NCBI GenBank assembly: GCA_023101885.1
Contig: JALPQD010000044.1
Span: 6,105,565-6,169,564, forward strand
Source of the DNA: Typhlomys cinereus
Taxonomy: Eukaryota; Chordata; Mammalia; Rodentia; Platacanthomyidae
Direction: 5' to 3'
DNA length: 64,000 nucleotides
The notes below the pieces were generated by a model. It worked only from the letters and a program-made list of their open reading frames with translations. It was not told the DNA's origin and searched no databases. Made by a program: the position numbers and the translations under genes. Below, piece by piece: positions 46,985 to 60,149 of this stretch. The first letter of the stretch is position 1. Each line of letters starts with the position of its first letter.

Positions 46985-47405
46985 ATTGTCACAGTTAGGC
47001 TGAATTTTTGTTGATAATGTCATGGTAAACAGCTTAAGAGAAGAAGGGATTTATTCTCTCTTATGATAGTGCACTTACAGTTCCTTTTCCAACATGGCAG
47101 AAGAGCTCATACCAATACCAGGGCTAAGGAAACTGGCTGCACATTATCCGATACATGCTGAGAGAGGGACAATCCTTACTTGCTAGACAATATTATCTGG
47201 CCAGTGATACAGAAGGATGTCTACAACCAGCCCTCTGTATTTTATTCCCTGTCTGGAGCCTAGTTCCACATACCATGGCTTGTCCTTCCCCATTAACTGC
47301 ACAATCTCCTGCTCCTTCGCTGTGGGATTAACTCAATTCTCTACAAATGTGCCTAGAACTCAAACCATCACTTGCCAAGTTGACATCTGTATCTAACTAT
47401 GACAG
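46985..47405 (-). mobile_element. URR1-like element, copy 5
   Basis: Reverse orientation. It contains ggtaaacagcttaagag near one end, gccaagttgacatctgta and actatgacag at the other, and the shared internal blocks. It lies about 430 bp after the large L1. Confidence 0.6.
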
Positions 47406-47627
47406 TCATTTGCTGTGTTCTTATAGTCGTAGATGTCCAAATTGGTGCTTAGTAACTTGGAGCTGAAATTTGCATCCTTTGTAAAATTTGTCAGTTTTAC
47501 TTGTTTCAACTGAATTTTTATCCTAGTGTTGTGGCTTTGTGGTAGTGGGAGTGGACTGACTGTTGGGAAGGGTGTATGTTTAAGTATACATTTCTGAGTC
47601 TGTGACTCATCGCAGAAAGGCTTTTAT

Positions 47628-47823
47628 ACCAGTTGTTCTGAAATTGATTGAGCACTTGGAATCACCTGGAGTACTCAGCAAACAATTTGTTGCTAAACCA
47701 CTTCCCCCAAGGATAAATTGTGTAATTCTTGGGCAGAGCCCCCAAATTTTCATTCCTATCACATTGTCAAGTGAAGTCTATGCTGCTGCTTGGGGTTCAC
47801 TACTTGAGAACCAGTTATTTATA
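47628..47823 (+). mobile_element. MER5-like hAT-Charlie DNA transposon fossil
   Basis: The ends ccagttgttctgaaattg and cttgagaaccagtt are near-inverted repeats. Internal ggaatcacctggagt and ttttcattcctatcaca match the common mammalian MER5 family. It is non-autonomous and ancient. Confidence 0.7.
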
Positions 47824-48634
47824 GTGTTACAGTTTCAATAAACCTGGCATTTATACAGCAGACATTTGCTTCAATTTAACTGCAGTATCATTCTGTGACC
47901 TTTTTTTTTGTTTTTCTTTTTTTGTACTTGTTTATGTGTGTTATATGTAAGCTTATGTACATACATAAACACATACAGGCACATGCATGGAAACACACAG
48001 GTATGCATAAAGATATACAGGCAAATACACTCTACATTCTCATGTATATTGCTTACAGTTTTTAAACTGATGCCCGAAATAAATAGCAAGAAAAAAAGGC
48101 GGGGGGGAGGGGGAGTCCTTGGAGCTCTTTAGTTTATCATGCATCAACAATCTTCTTTTTGGTTCCTTTTCTATATTAATAACTCTGAAGACTTTTAATA
48201 AGAAATTTCCCTTTCTCATCCTCCAATAATATTGTTTGTGGAAACTTTTCATTGTCTTGTTTATAATAAATAGACCTTTCCTCATTATGCTTAGGTTGCA
48301 TGGTTATATTCTTTTTTTAAAAAAAGAAAAATAATCATTCTTACTCGGTCAAATCAAAGTGCTGTAAACTGCACAGCATGAAATAGTCTGGGTGATGTTT
48401 CAAAATGAACAAATATAAATCATGATTTTGTGTCAAGTAATTTCCTAAATTGAGATGCAATCCTAATGCTTTTAATAGTGATACGTGCAATGGAAATGAG
48501 TATAATTATGAATTTGAAAAATATTTTTTCTTAAGTCTAAAAAAATCACTGCTTATTTTTCTTTCCAAATGCCAAAGCAGATATTGAGGACTGTACATAT
48601 AAATTTGTTAGAATTCCTACTATGTTAAAGTTTC

Positions 48635-49255
48635 TGGATGCTAACAAACCATACTTCAGAACACCAAAGATCCTACATTGTTCTCCTGGAACCAGACCAG
48701 CCAAATCCCTCCCCATCCTAAAGCTCAGGAAACCTTGTAGAAGAGGGGGGAGCAAGATCGTAAGAGCCTAAAGATGGGGTGGACCAAGACTATGCAAGAT
48801 ACTCCACACAAGTTAGGGGTGCAGCAGCCAGGATTGGACTTTGCCTGACCTGCACAATGGCAGACATGTCAATGACCCCCAACGTCTAGCATAGATCACA
48901 GAGGAGAAAGCTCCAGGCAGCAGGATCATTAGAGACAAGGGATTATTAAACAGTCATAAAGTTCTCATGTTAATGAGGAGCCCAAGAAGGGGCTCTGGAC
49001 TATGCCACTGAATCCTGAACCCTCACTATGGTTGAGGACTCAGAGGGAGGTTTGGCATTCACATAAAAGGATGCTCCAGGGGATGGGAGGGAGGAAGGAC
49101 ATGGCACTGGGAGACCGGGATGGAGGGAGTGGATGAAAGGAAGGGAGAAAGCAGAGAGAGTGAAATGGGGGACTACTGGGAAAGGGAGGGTGAAGGGAGA
49201 GGATGGATATACCTATTGAGCTATATGATTAGAAAATATATAAAATGTGGGAGAA
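48635..49255 (+). mobile_element. L1 3' UTR, diverged
   Basis: It shares ccagaccagccaaatccc, ctccccatcctaaagctcag and caagttaggggtgcagca with the other copies. A purine-rich tract spans about 49070-49200 and an A-rich end is near 49250. It resembles the copy at 17167 more than the young copies, so it is probably an older subfamily. Confidence 0.8.
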
Positions 49256-49863
49256 AAAAATCAATTTGGCCAAATGCCATTTAAATAATAAAAAGGTTCT
49301 GGATGCTATATTGTTCTTTAATTTTAACTGCTGATTTCTCTCTGTGATACATTATATATAGCACGTTAGAGCTGATATCCCTTTATACTTTTGCCACCAC
49401 TCCACTGATTATCAAGAGTCTTTTGAGAATGTCCCTCATTACACTAGATGATTGTGTATCATTGAATAGAAGCTCACTGCTAATTATCATTACTATGTCA
49501 TATTGATTTTTTCCCTTCTTTTCATTATGAAAACTACACCTGCATTTATTCAAATGAGCTTTCATGTATGTTGTGGACATGACTGATTCTGAATATCAGC
49601 CATTTTAATATGTATTTTCTTCTGTGAGCTCATAACTTTACTAATATTCTGATAGAAGTTTTGATTTCTGCTGTGTTTATATGATTTACCTAAGGAAGAT
49701 AACTGAAAAGTTTAAGCACCAAAGAATGTGAACATGCAGGTAGTATACATAGTATGCACATACAGAATTTGGAGGCAGGACATGCCCCTCAGTTGTACCT
49801 TTCGTGTGCTGTGGGCATGAAATCCAGGTTCCAGGTTCCCATTCTCATTGTTGCTCTCTCTTT

Positions 49864-49867
<4 letters not shown>

Positions 49868-49921
<54 letters not shown>
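49868..49921 (+). repeat. (TG)n microsatellite
   Basis: About 26 TG units, 1.3 kb before the second visible DIAPH2 exon. Confidence 0.95.
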
Positions 49922-49922
<1 letters not shown>

Positions 49923-50820
49923 TGGTCTTGGTTGTGTTTATAGCTTCCCAGAGATATGCTATAAGTTTATTTAGGGTTATGAAATTCTTGGACATTATGA
50001 GATTACTTATTCTCTTAATCATACAATATGATATATATCTCTGTAAAAACTGCTCTGACAGGTGCCAGAGACAATAGATTAATGAGCGAGATAATATACT
50101 GACATAAGTGAATTTACAATTCATAGATAAGTGAAAACATGGGGAATGAACCATGATATCAGACATTAAACAATGAGATTACATAGGTGTTTGAAAGGAG
50201 AATAACCTGCATTTGAAAGATATAGAGGGGGAAAGCAGTAATTGTTTAATCATTTGTACCTTGAAGATGCTAAAGGATGGTATTGGTTTGTTTCTGGAAA
50301 GAAAGCATAAAGAAGCTTACTTAGGGAGGTCCCTCTAAGTGATCATTGGTATGATTTTTCTGGGAACATGTGTTTTAAGTTTCCAATGGTTTATTGAGGA
50401 TATGTCAAAATGCCAGGCAGAAGGACTTAAGTATAAGAAAACTTTTATTATGCAATTTAATCAAGCGTTTTATGTATAAAAGGAACAAAGAAAACAAAGC
50501 TGCATAAATCCCAGGTGGGGGTCTTCACCCATGATTACAGAAAGATAACTGGGATTAAACTCAATGGATACCATAAACAAAATAAAAGCAGGACAGGGCC
50601 ATTTAGAGAAAGCATTATAGAAATAGAACATTTAGGACAGCATCTGCTTTCCAATCTTCTAGTACACATGCCATTTAACCTGCTATTTTGAGCATGCTAA
50701 CTCAGTTCCTCCTTCAGAGATTGTGAAACATTCCAAACACATTACTTAACAGGTTTGGACTCAACATTCTCATAATATATCTCACATATTTTTTATTTCC
50801 TTAAGTGGCCTATAAATACC

Positions 50821-50823
<3 letters not shown>

Positions 50824-50863
<40 letters not shown>
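50824..50863 (+). repeat. (CT)n microsatellite
   Basis: About 20 CT units on the sense strand, 325 bp upstream of the exon at 51189. Confidence 0.95.
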
Positions 50864-50866
<3 letters not shown>

Positions 50867-51188
50867 TACACACACAAACACACACAGACTATTGATGAGA
50901 AGAGTGGAGAAGGAGTTGACTTAGGGGAGTGGAAATAGGAAAACATAAATTCAGGTTTTACATTTAATCTTAAGTTATCTTGGTGGAACATCCAATGTAA
51001 TACTGTGAAATTGGAGAAAGATCTGAAATTTAGTTAAAAAAAAAAAACCTCAGCCTTATCTTCAGAGTCAGGTTTTTAATCACTGGGAAAAGAAAAAAAA
51101 AAAACTGTTGCATTTGAAAATAAAAATTTTATTTTTAGTATATGTTTTATTTATTTGGAGTTCTTTACATATTCTTTTTATTTCTTAG

Positions 51189-51263
51189 CTGGGTTAACAA
51201 CTTTGGCTATGAAGGTCTTGGACTTTTACTGGATGTGCTAGAAAAGCTTCTGGATAAAAAACA
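51189..51263 (+). CDS. DIAPH2: DIAPH2 coding exon (DID armadillo region), 75 nt
   Basis: The acceptor is tttcttag and the donor is gtaaga. The first base completes the Ser codon split with the exon at 11460, giving NPVSWVNNFGYEGLGLLLD across the junction. The exon carries 24 full codons and ends with two bases of a Gln codon. The encoded stretch WVNNFGYEGLGLLLDVLEKL is characteristic of the diaphanous inhibitory domain, the armadillo repeats that bind the C-terminal DAD for autoinhibition. Exact phase matching on both sides supports these boundaries. The intron before it is 39,728 bp and contains the RPA4 relic and the large L1. Confidence 0.96.
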
Positions 51264-51343
51264 GTAAGAATAATCATTTAAAAAATTTTATCCAAGGGGA
51301 AATTTTAAGAGCAATATTATATAGTATTTTTCTTCTTTCTTAG

Positions 51344-51413
51344 ACAAGAAAACATTGATAAGAAGAATCAGTATAAGCTTATTCAGTGCCTGAAAGCATT
51401 TATGAATAATAAG
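51344..51413 (+). CDS. DIAPH2: DIAPH2 coding exon (DID armadillo region), 70 nt
   Basis: A very short intron of 80 bp separates this exon from the previous one. The acceptor is tttcttag and the donor is gtaagt. The first base completes the split Gln codon, giving DKKQQENIDKKNQYKLIQ across the junction. The exon ends in phase 0 after NNK. The peptide contains CLKAFMNN, a motif shared by DIAPH1 and DIAPH2, while DIAPH3 has a diverged version. It belongs to the armadillo repeats of the inhibitory domain. Confidence 0.96.
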
Positions 51414-54080
51414 GTAAGTAGTATTTATTTCTCCCTCTATTGGAAAAGGGAAGAGATTGCTAGACAGTGTGAAAGCAGGAAACAAAGAATAGTATTACTG
51501 TTTTAAAATTTTCTTTGTGTTGCAAATTACCATGTCATTGAAATATTTAAAATATACTTTGTCTCACACAGTATTTATTGGGAAGTTTTGTAATGATGGA
51601 AACAGTATTAGTTTGCTTCCTAAATTGGATATTACTCTTTTTATTTTATTAAATTAGGAAATTTCAAGTGTCAAGAAGTCGAATATTGTTTCCATACAGA
51701 CAGATTTTATGGTATCTGAAAGTAAAATGCAAGGGTAAGGTTTGACTTCTTTGCTAGGAGTATTATAAGTTTGAGATTTGTGTTTCCTTCATGTTCAATC
51801 CATGTCCTGGGTTTAATGTACATAAAACACATCTGTGAAACCTGACATGTTTTTGTATACACATATATACATTCATACACACATATGTATAATACCATTA
51901 TATTACAAGATACTCTATGAATTTCAGACTTTCTGTTGTTTTAAAAATAGTTTTAATTCTTCGCCTACAGGTAAAATGTCTTTGACTAATTTGTTTAATT
52001 GCATAATGGCCTTTTAAGTGGTCTTTTAATAATCTTAAACTACTTAGTTGAAATACCAATTATAACAGTATCCTGAAATTTGATTCCTATGAATTCTAGA
52101 TAGTAATCAGCTGTATAATAATAGTGTGTATTTAAGTATTCTGCAAATCGTTTTTATATATGCAGATATATGGTATTGTGTATGCTATGCAAACATGTAT
52201 CAGCAATGAATATTATCAGCCTATGAAGTATATGTTTGTTAGTGATCCTGAGATAACTTCATGTACTATACTTTTAGTACTGTTCTTGAAGTTTCTTTTT
52301 TTTTTTCTTGAAGTTTCTTATACAAATACTCTCATCAGTAATGGTACAGAATTTCTCCATTTCTGTATTCTTGGTCTTTGAATACAAAGGTCTATGGAAT
52401 CTGATGCTTATCAAGAATGCATTTAACTACACTGAACATTGCTTCTCCACAGCTTAAGATAGATCTCTTTCTGCTCTTAAGGGAAATCATGGCAAAATGA
52501 AAAACCAGCAGTTAGCAGAGATTTGCACATGTAGTCGATACTCATAAGAATCTTTGGAATAACTTGTCCTTTCTGACTAATTGGTCACTTTGTCTGTAAA
52601 TTGAAGTATGGGAGTTTTGTTCTAGATTCTTTTTTTAAATTTTTACCTAGTTTTACAAGCATATTGAGTACTTACCACTAATGCTCTATACCCTCTCCCT
52701 CCCTTCTTCCTTCCCTCTCTCCCTCCCTCTTATTGACTTACATTTTAAACAGCCACATCTTTAAGATACCACTGTTTACAATCAGAATAGGCACTAGTTA
52801 TTTCTGGTAGAGACCCTTTTCCACAGAATATCATTGGGTGTACCATCATATAGTTCCTTATTTCTTGAACATTTTTCACTATTGAATAATATGATGATTT
52901 CATTAGGATTATTCTAAGTGTTTACTATATGTAAGATATGTTTATGACTTGAGTGTTTTCAGACCATGAATAAATTTGTTCTTTCAATTACATGTGAAAC
53001 AATGTGAAACAATTAATAAAATATATATATTTAAAATAGAAAAATATAAAATGGTACAGTCACCATGTATTAAGAATAAATTTTCCCAGTCTGTCAAGGA
53101 CATGATTTTCTAAAATTATTTAAAATTAATTTTTTGACATGTGGTGATTACAACATTTAAATCTGAAACTTGGTTTTGTCTCCATGTTCCTTTTTTTATT
53201 ATAATCCATGGTAAAATCATATTTTAGAACATTAGTTATGTTCTCTCCATTCTTTTTTAGAAGTTAAATTAAGAACCATGGTATTATCTATGTTGGTTCC
53301 TAGCTAAAGGTCATCTTGTAATGTGCTTTAATAAAATGTAATTTCTCTATGAAACTTTAAAATGAAGACGACTTTTTTCATGAGAAAGCTAAGGAATACT
53401 TTGAAACAGTTTCAGGCTTTCATTATTGGTTATGCATTTGTTAGAATTCCTATATTCATGTTCATGAACACTTTAGCTCATGTCTAGAAAAAAAACAAAA
53501 TAGAATTTCTGTTGCCTAATTGATTATGACACTTAATTAAAACTCAATTGTTATTTTTTTGGGTCCATGACTACTGTTGATGCCAGAAATTAGTCATAAG
53601 ATTGGGAGCACATGGGCAAGTCTTCACATAGTGAATTGCTTCTCTAACTACCATATTATACACATTAGAGCTTTTTAGCACATTGCCTTTCTTGTTTACC
53701 ATCATTCTCCTTGCAAATGAATAGGAGAATATTACCACGAATTACAGACTTCTCTAGGGACACCAAATGTCTTAGAATTGTTATAGAAAATCCTGTCAGA
53801 ACGTACTTTACACGTTCTTGTATTGCTGTAAGAAATGATAATTGGTTCTATATTTCTCCCAAATCGTCATGGAAGTTTTACTAAGGAGAAATGGAGATCT
53901 CATGTGATGTAAGCACAGAATTACAAGATACAGTCATTTCAAAAAACCCTGAGAACAACTGCATTTGATGGACATTTATGTAATTAGGCATAACATTATT
54001 GTGAAGGTATAGGAAATTGCCAAATTAAGTTTGTTTTTAGTTTTAATAATGGTTCTATTCTTTTTGTGATTTTTCTTTAG
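51414..54080 (+). other. DIAPH2 intron between exons at 51344 and 54081
   Basis: 2,667 bp, AT-rich. A C-rich patch at 52625-52735 may be an old L1 3' end. Nothing else recognised. Confidence 0.6.
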
Positions 54081-54217
54081 TTTGGACTGCAAAGAATTCT
54101 AGGGGATGAAAGAAGTCTTTTACTCTTGGCAAGGGCAGTTGATCCCAAACAACCCAGCATGATGACTGAAATAGTGAAAATACTTTCTGCTATTTGTATT
54201 GTTGGGGAAGAAAACAT
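54081..54217 (+). CDS. DIAPH2: DIAPH2 coding exon (DID/FH3), 137 nt
   Basis: The acceptor is ttttctttag and the donor is gtaagt. The exon starts in phase 0 and ends with two bases of an Ile codon. It encodes 45 full codons beginning FGLQRILGDERSLLLLARAV and continuing through MMTEIVKILSAICIVGEEN. This is the central armadillo segment of the formin inhibitory domain. It is open throughout with no indels. The GDERSLLLLARA and LSAICIVGEEN blocks fit DIAPH2 better than DIAPH3, which in my memory has SEERSLSLLAKA. Confidence 0.96.
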
Positions 54218-54739
54218 GTAAGTATTGCATGTTTTATTTTAGTGCATCGAACATTATAAATATGTAGTATGTCTTTTTTGTTTTAATAAATTTAATAAAA
54301 ACAGCAATGTACAGTAGAAATTCTTTAGTTGAGATTTTATTTTTCTATATTCTACCATTTTAGCTTTTTTCAAATCTTGCTTTCAACAGATAAAATTGTA
54401 ATAAAATACTTTAAAGATTAATTCAGATGAATGAATAGAATTTTGTCTTTCTTAATGTATTTTTTGTTGTTAGGAAAGTGATTAAAGCCTGAAATGTTTT
54501 TTTTGCTGTACATACAGAATTGTACATACAATATCTAATATATTCTGGTATAAATTTTTCAATTTGATCTCTTTAATCAAGCTGACTAAATGACCATTAT
54601 TTTGGGTTATTTCATTATATTATTTTACTTTATTTGCTATGGTAACTTGAATAATAGCATAATTTTTTGTACAGTGAAACACGTTGACTCTTAAGAGGAG
54701 AGCAGAAAACAAATTTGTTGATAAACAATCAAAGATATA

Positions 54740-54890
54740 TAGACAACATACATACATATTTGACATATATGATATATATTTGATGTATATGATACATACC
54801 TGATAATATGATGTATATATCTGATATATATCATATAGATTTAACATATATGATATATATAAAGTAATATATGCATTTGATATGTATAAA
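54740..54890 (+). repeat. AT-rich degenerate repeat
   Basis: Variants of gatatatatttgatgtatat are repeated over about 150 bases, in the intron between the exons at 54081 and 56865. Confidence 0.7.
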
Positions 54891-55679
54891 TTCACTAAGT
54901 GTTGATGGAAATTTATTAGTATATAATCTTACTATGGAAATAATATCAGAAATGTAATTTCAGATAGGTACCTCTGGTAAGTGCAATTTATAATAAACTA
55001 TGGTCATTAAGTGGAAATGTCTGATCATTTTATGAGCTGATATATGTCTTTGAAACAAATTTTATAACAAAAATATGTTCAGTTTGAATCAAAGCAACTT
55101 CATACAAAGTTTTAAGTATGTTTTAGTATGCTCATTCTCTCATAGCTTTTAGAATAAATTGACATGTTGCTTGTTGCTAGTTACTGTCATTAGAAATCAT
55201 AGAGAAAACATTAAAATATTATCTATTACCTCATTTTTCTCCGTGACAACTAATTAACTTAGCATATATAAGAGTTTAATTACCCTAGAATTTATAGAAA
55301 AATGAGTTTATATGTGAATTGGAAATATGTTAATTCAGTTTTCAGTGTTTAATATGTAAAATACACGATAATCTTGTGTAATGTTTATGATTTAAATTTT
55401 AACTATATGATACATAGATTCCATCTTCATGTGGAATTCATGGTCAGTATTGTTATTCAGAAAAGTCAGTCTTATGCTAAGTAGAAATGATTTTCTATTA
55501 TGTTGTATTTTATAATTCTATTTTCAATGAATGTTGACATTTTTAATGTTCTTTTTAAAATGTTGAATCTTTTCAATACTTCATCATAAAATTAATGCTT
55601 CTCTATTCTAGAGTAAAATAGGCTTTATGTAAAGATTAAGTGGTACCAGTGCCTATTTTTGTATCCTGTGAAGTCTTTT

Positions 55680-55885
55680 TTATTGTGTTTGTTTGTGTGT
55701 GTTTGTGTGTGTGTTTAATTTAGTTATGTGAGAGAGTGTGTTTTATGCACAGGCATGCCATGGCACATGGGTAGAGATCAGAAATATTTTGGAATTAAAT
55801 TTGGAAGTCTCTTTCTACCATGTTGACTTCCTGGGATCAAATTCAGGTCATCTGGTTGACAAGGCAGTTACTTTACTAAATTCTT
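55680..55885 (-). mobile_element. Diverged rodent SINE, reverse
   Basis: A TG-rich tail, catgttgacttcctggga and caaattcaggtcatctgg, followed by a gacaaggcagttactttact head, are typical of B2- or B4-type SINEs. The subfamily cannot be set by eye. It sits in the intron before the last DIAPH2 exon. Confidence 0.4.
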
Positions 55886-56864
55886 TTAAAAGAATTTAAA
55901 TTCCTTTTGAAATGTCACCCAGAAAATGATTATTGTAATTGTATTTTTCATTCTGATGCCTTTTAATTACTTAAAGGTACTAATTAAATCATATTAATAT
56001 ATCGATCAAAATAAAATACATGTAGTGTAATGAATGTTTGTTGGAATATGCTGAAGTAAATTATGATGTCTGTAGTTTATAATAGAAATCATGAAGGAGA
56101 TTAGCTTTATTTATTTTGCTTTTTTGTGGTGTTTTTGATTGTACCCAAGAATTTGTGTATGGTAGGCTACTTCCCCATCACTCAACCTAGAATTCACAGC
56201 CATCAGAACAGATTTTTTCATTGTTCTGTCTCATTTACATAAGAAAGAACATGTATTGATTAGTAAAAGGACCTTGTACAGTAAAATTAGTACAAAGTGA
56301 ATGTATGAAAATAGCTTACATATATCAACTAACAATATGCTGATTTTCTAAAACAAAGATTTGAATGTTTTAGTTAATAAAAATGATCATACACATGTAA
56401 TTAATGTAGTCTATCTAATTTCCCAAAGGAAGAAATGTTTATATGAATGCTTTTACAATTTTTTTAAAAACATTTCACCTTAAAATCAATTCTCAATGAA
56501 TGTAAAAGATGAATGAATGGAAACATGTGGATTCAATGTATGTGTATGTGTGTGTAAAGTACTTGTGTTTGCATGAAATACAAAGAACATATTCTAAGTG
56601 ATATCACCACAAAAACAAAATGTATGTGAAGTAGTACATATGTTAATAAGCTTGACTTAGCAATTCCAGAGTCTAACCATATTTCTAAACATGGTGCACA
56701 CAAAAATGTAAGTTTTGTTTGTTAAAATTATTGTAAGAATGTAAAATGCTCTGTAAAGATCAAGCACTCAAAAAGAGAGAACGAGAATAACCTATACTGA
56801 TAATTTGTGTATAGAATGCATTTCTCACTTTTGGTTTTATCTTTTTTTTTTTTTGGTTGTATAG

Positions 56865-56973
56865 TCTAGACAAACTTTTAGGGGCGATAACTTCTGCAGC
56901 TGAAAGAAATAACAGAGAACGGTTTTCCTCAATTGTGGAAGGATTAGAAAATCATGAAGCCTTACAATTACAG
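56865..56973 (+). CDS. DIAPH2: DIAPH2 coding exon (DID/FH3), 109 nt
   Basis: The acceptor follows a long T-rich tract and reads tgtatag; the donor is gtgagt. The first base completes the Ile codon split with the exon ending at 54217, giving GEENILDKLLGAITSAAERN. The exon holds 36 further codons and ends in phase 0 at ALQLQ. The sequence continues the armadillo/FH3 dimerisation region. The next DIAPH2 exon is not within the remaining 7 kb that I could read. Confidence 0.95.
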
Positions 56974-57419
56974 GTGAGTTAGTTTTCTCTTAAATTGCTT
57001 GATGGTTTGTATTTATAGTACCTATATTCTCCAACTTCTTTTTAACTGGCCTTTAAATTGGATGGAGTATATATAAAGTTATTCAAGTTACTCAATGTTT
57101 TAGGAATAACAATTCATTCAATATAAGAATATAACCTTTGTTATTATTTAATATGACACCTCTTCTTGTCATTGATATAATTATTTAATAGTTAATGTGG
57201 TTAGCCATGGAAGTTGAAGCATTGGAAATAATCTGGATCAAAGAGCAAAGGTTTCATCAGTACCACTATCCTAATAAGAGTTAATCAATTTTCAGAGGTT
57301 TGTGAAGAAATGTAAGCAAACATGCAGGCTTGATGCTCAGCAGGTTTAAATTATTTAAAGGTTGAAGCCATAGGATCATTAAGTTCTTATTTCATCTGTG
57401 TTATGGAGACACCCTCTCT

Positions 57420-57518
57420 CAAACAGACAGACACAACAGAGATATACAGATACAGAGAAACGTAATCACAGAGGTACACATACACAGAGAAACAGATAGA
57501 TGGATAGACACAAACACA

Positions 57519-57566
<48 letters not shown>

Positions 57567-57600
57567 TGGATAGACACAAGCACACACACACACAAACAAA
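57420..57600 (+). repeat. CA-rich compound repeat
   Basis: A 180-base CA-rich stretch contains a pure (CA)n core at about 57521-57563. The unit agatggatagacacaa occurs on both sides of the core. Confidence 0.85.
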
Positions 57601-57949
57601 GCTCACAGAAGTTAATACACTTATTTTTGTACCATTGAAACATTTGAAAGTTTGCTGACTGAGCAAAATGGAGAAAGTTGAGTTGTAACTATGCCAGAGT
57701 CTTCCTGGTAGCCCTTTATCTACCATATGTACATGTTTTCTTTAGAAATTGAAAATGCCCATTTTCTTTTCTTGATTAACTTCAGGAATTCACATATATT
57801 ATGACATCTTTGTTGTTCTTGAAGGATGAGAAATCATGATTTATTGCCATATTTGAAACATGATCTCTGAAACTGAACATATTAATTCATTTCAATTTGC
57901 ATATGTCATTTACTTCACAACTAAAAGAAAGTTTTGAAAGAATATTATT

Positions 57950-58060
57950 ATTCATTTTGTTTCTGAGATGAATAAGCTGAGTGAGATTAAGTAATTTTAT
58001 CTATGTTGACACAGCTTGTAAGAGACATGATTTGTTGCTGAAGACTTTGGACTCTGATGG
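57950..58060 (+). mobile_element. MIR-like fragment
   Basis: gagatgaataagctgagtga, ttaagtaattttatctatgt and gacacagcttgtaagagac follow the MIR consensus order. Confidence 0.45.
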
Positions 58061-58465
58061 TAATCTCCATTAGACAGCGTACATATCATCTAATGCAACA
58101 TAAAGAGAGAGCTCTGAAATATTTTTTAATGTTTGTGTCATCGTTTAGGAAAACGAACATTGTTCCACATTTAAGTTTGTCAGTTACTTTATGGTGGATA
58201 TATAAAGATGAAAGTTTCTTATTTGGTGTGGAACAGTCAACTTTTTTTTATTGTATTATGAATTATTTTGATCTTTTTTCATCAGAGACTGTATCAGATA
58301 GATAAAGTAGCTTAGTAAAGAGATCTGTTTTACTTTGAAAGTCCTTATAATACTTCTTGAATTATTAACAATTTAAAAATAGTATTTCTCCTTAATCAAT
58401 AATAATAAGTATATTTGTCAAAATTTTCTGATATGCTTTTTGTGTTAATTGTGCTTTTTTTTCGT

Positions 58466-58550
58466 TCTTTTTTTATAACATTTTTTATTATCTCCGCTCA
58501 TTCAAACTTAATAGGTACAGCGGTTCTCTCCCTCCCTCCTCCTCCCCTCA
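58466..58550 (-). mobile_element. Very short L1 3' end, reverse
   Basis: Poly-T, ctccgctcattcaaactta, ataggtac and a C-rich tract equal the last 80 bases or so of L1. It is an extreme 5' truncation; no clear target-site duplication was seen. Confidence 0.75.
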
Positions 58551-59074
58551 TTTTTCCATTCTGAAACACAGTATCATATTATTTCCTATTTCTGTTCTTA
58601 GTCCTAAATTTTAGTCACAGAACAATTTTCATACCTTTACTGAAAGCCCAAAATCTGCTTTTTAGGTGACTTCTTGAATGTCTTCCTTGTTACTGTCAGT
58701 CTGTTTACCGAAATAAATTTTGTTAACCCTCAGACATTTTTATGAATTGTATTTTTCTTACAATGTTTGTTTGGGTGGCATGAAGTATCTTACTTAGATT
58801 TGAAGTTTTTATTTCATTTTAAACTATTTGCCTAATTACATATCTTTATTATCTTCTTTAAATGAAATTTTAACCCCAATTCTCTATGTTATATATTATC
58901 TATAACTTGCTGATTGGGGAGTTGAGTTGCAGGGATGTTAAGTAACTAATTTAATCTCACATCTGTTCAGGGTTATGTATGATATAAACTATGTCTGTGA
59001 TGCCTATTAGATTGTCACTGCTCCCATAGAGTGACATCTCCACTTCAGTTTACCCCAGTCAGTGAGATAGAATT

Positions 59075-59582
59075 TTTTTTTTTATTATTTCCACTCATAC
59101 AAACTTAACAGGTACACCGGTCCCCTCCCTCCCTCCACTTCCCCCTGAACCCCCTGTTTCCTCCTCCCCTCTACCCTCCCTCCCTATCCCCCAGTGCCTA
59201 ACACCCCCCCAATCCCCGGAGCATCCTTTACTGTTCATGCCAAACTCTCCTCTGGGTCCTCCTCTCCGATGAGGTGCAAGGACCCAGAGGCATTTCCCAG
59301 AACGCTTTTCTGTGTTCCCCTTAAGCTTAGTAACACTACTGTGACTGTCAGTCCCTAGCCTCCAAGGATCCTAGAGCCTTTATTCCATGCTAGATTTTGT
59401 GGGGTCAATAATGTGTTGGACATAGCGCAGGTCATCCAAAGTCCTATTATGATTGCTTCGGCCTTAACTTGTGTGGAGTATCTTGCATATTATTACTCTT
59501 CCCATCCTTGTGCTCTTGCAATCTTACCACACCCTGTTCCACGAATTTCTCTGAGCTTCAGGATGGGGAGAGATTAGGCTGG
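59075..59582 (-). mobile_element. 5'-truncated L1 3' UTR, reverse
   Basis: The L1 end (poly-T to ggatggggagagattaggct) is flanked by a short repeat gatagaatt at 59066-59074 and 59583-59591. Confidence 0.85.
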
Positions 59583-60149
59583 GATAGAATTGATATTTGC
59601 TGGTCTTCTTGGTACTGCACAGAATGTAATGGTAGATTAACAAGTGCTTAACAAGTTGCATATGGAAAAAGTGTAGCCATCTTGCTTTGTTCAAGATTTT
59701 CTTGAGAACTGATTATAGGATAGATGCAAACATCAATTTGAAATTTCCTATTTTAATGAACTTCAAAATTATTAATTTATTATGTATAGGAGCCTAGTAG
59801 TCTCACAATAATTATGAAGTGAGTTTGTTTGTTGGGAATATTTAACATGAATGAGAAAATATGCTCTGCAAGTTCCAAATTATATTCAGAATACAGAAAT
59901 TGAAAACAAAAGTTTAGACCTTTTTTTTTAAATAGTGCTGTACTTTAAGATAATTACTTTTTCTATTTTTCTCGTGTCCTGAGATTTCTGAAAGTATTAT
60001 TATAATCTAAGGAAGTAATTCTGTCAAAATATATGACTAATTATATTTTCATATAACAAGTATATACTCTCCCCTTTTGATTTTTTTAAAAACAGGCTAT
60101 TAACTTCTTACTGATGATTGCTAGCTCATGTTTGAAATAAAATTTTTTA

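Larger units (their letters stand above)
54218..56864 (+). other. DIAPH2 intron between exons at 54081 and 56865
   Basis: 2,647 bp containing the AT-rich repeat near 54740 and a diverged SINE at 55680. The last 40 bases are strongly T-rich, giving the acceptor tract. Confidence 0.6.

Noticed and set aside
11321..56973. Assignment of the formin exons to DIAPH1 or DIAPH3
   Set aside because: DIAPH1 has NNN instead of TSN and a different following exon. DIAPH3 differs at GSADERLV, at ISGKIQEKVV and at SEERSLSLLAKA (from memory). DIAPH2 fits throughout and is also the host gene of RPA4.
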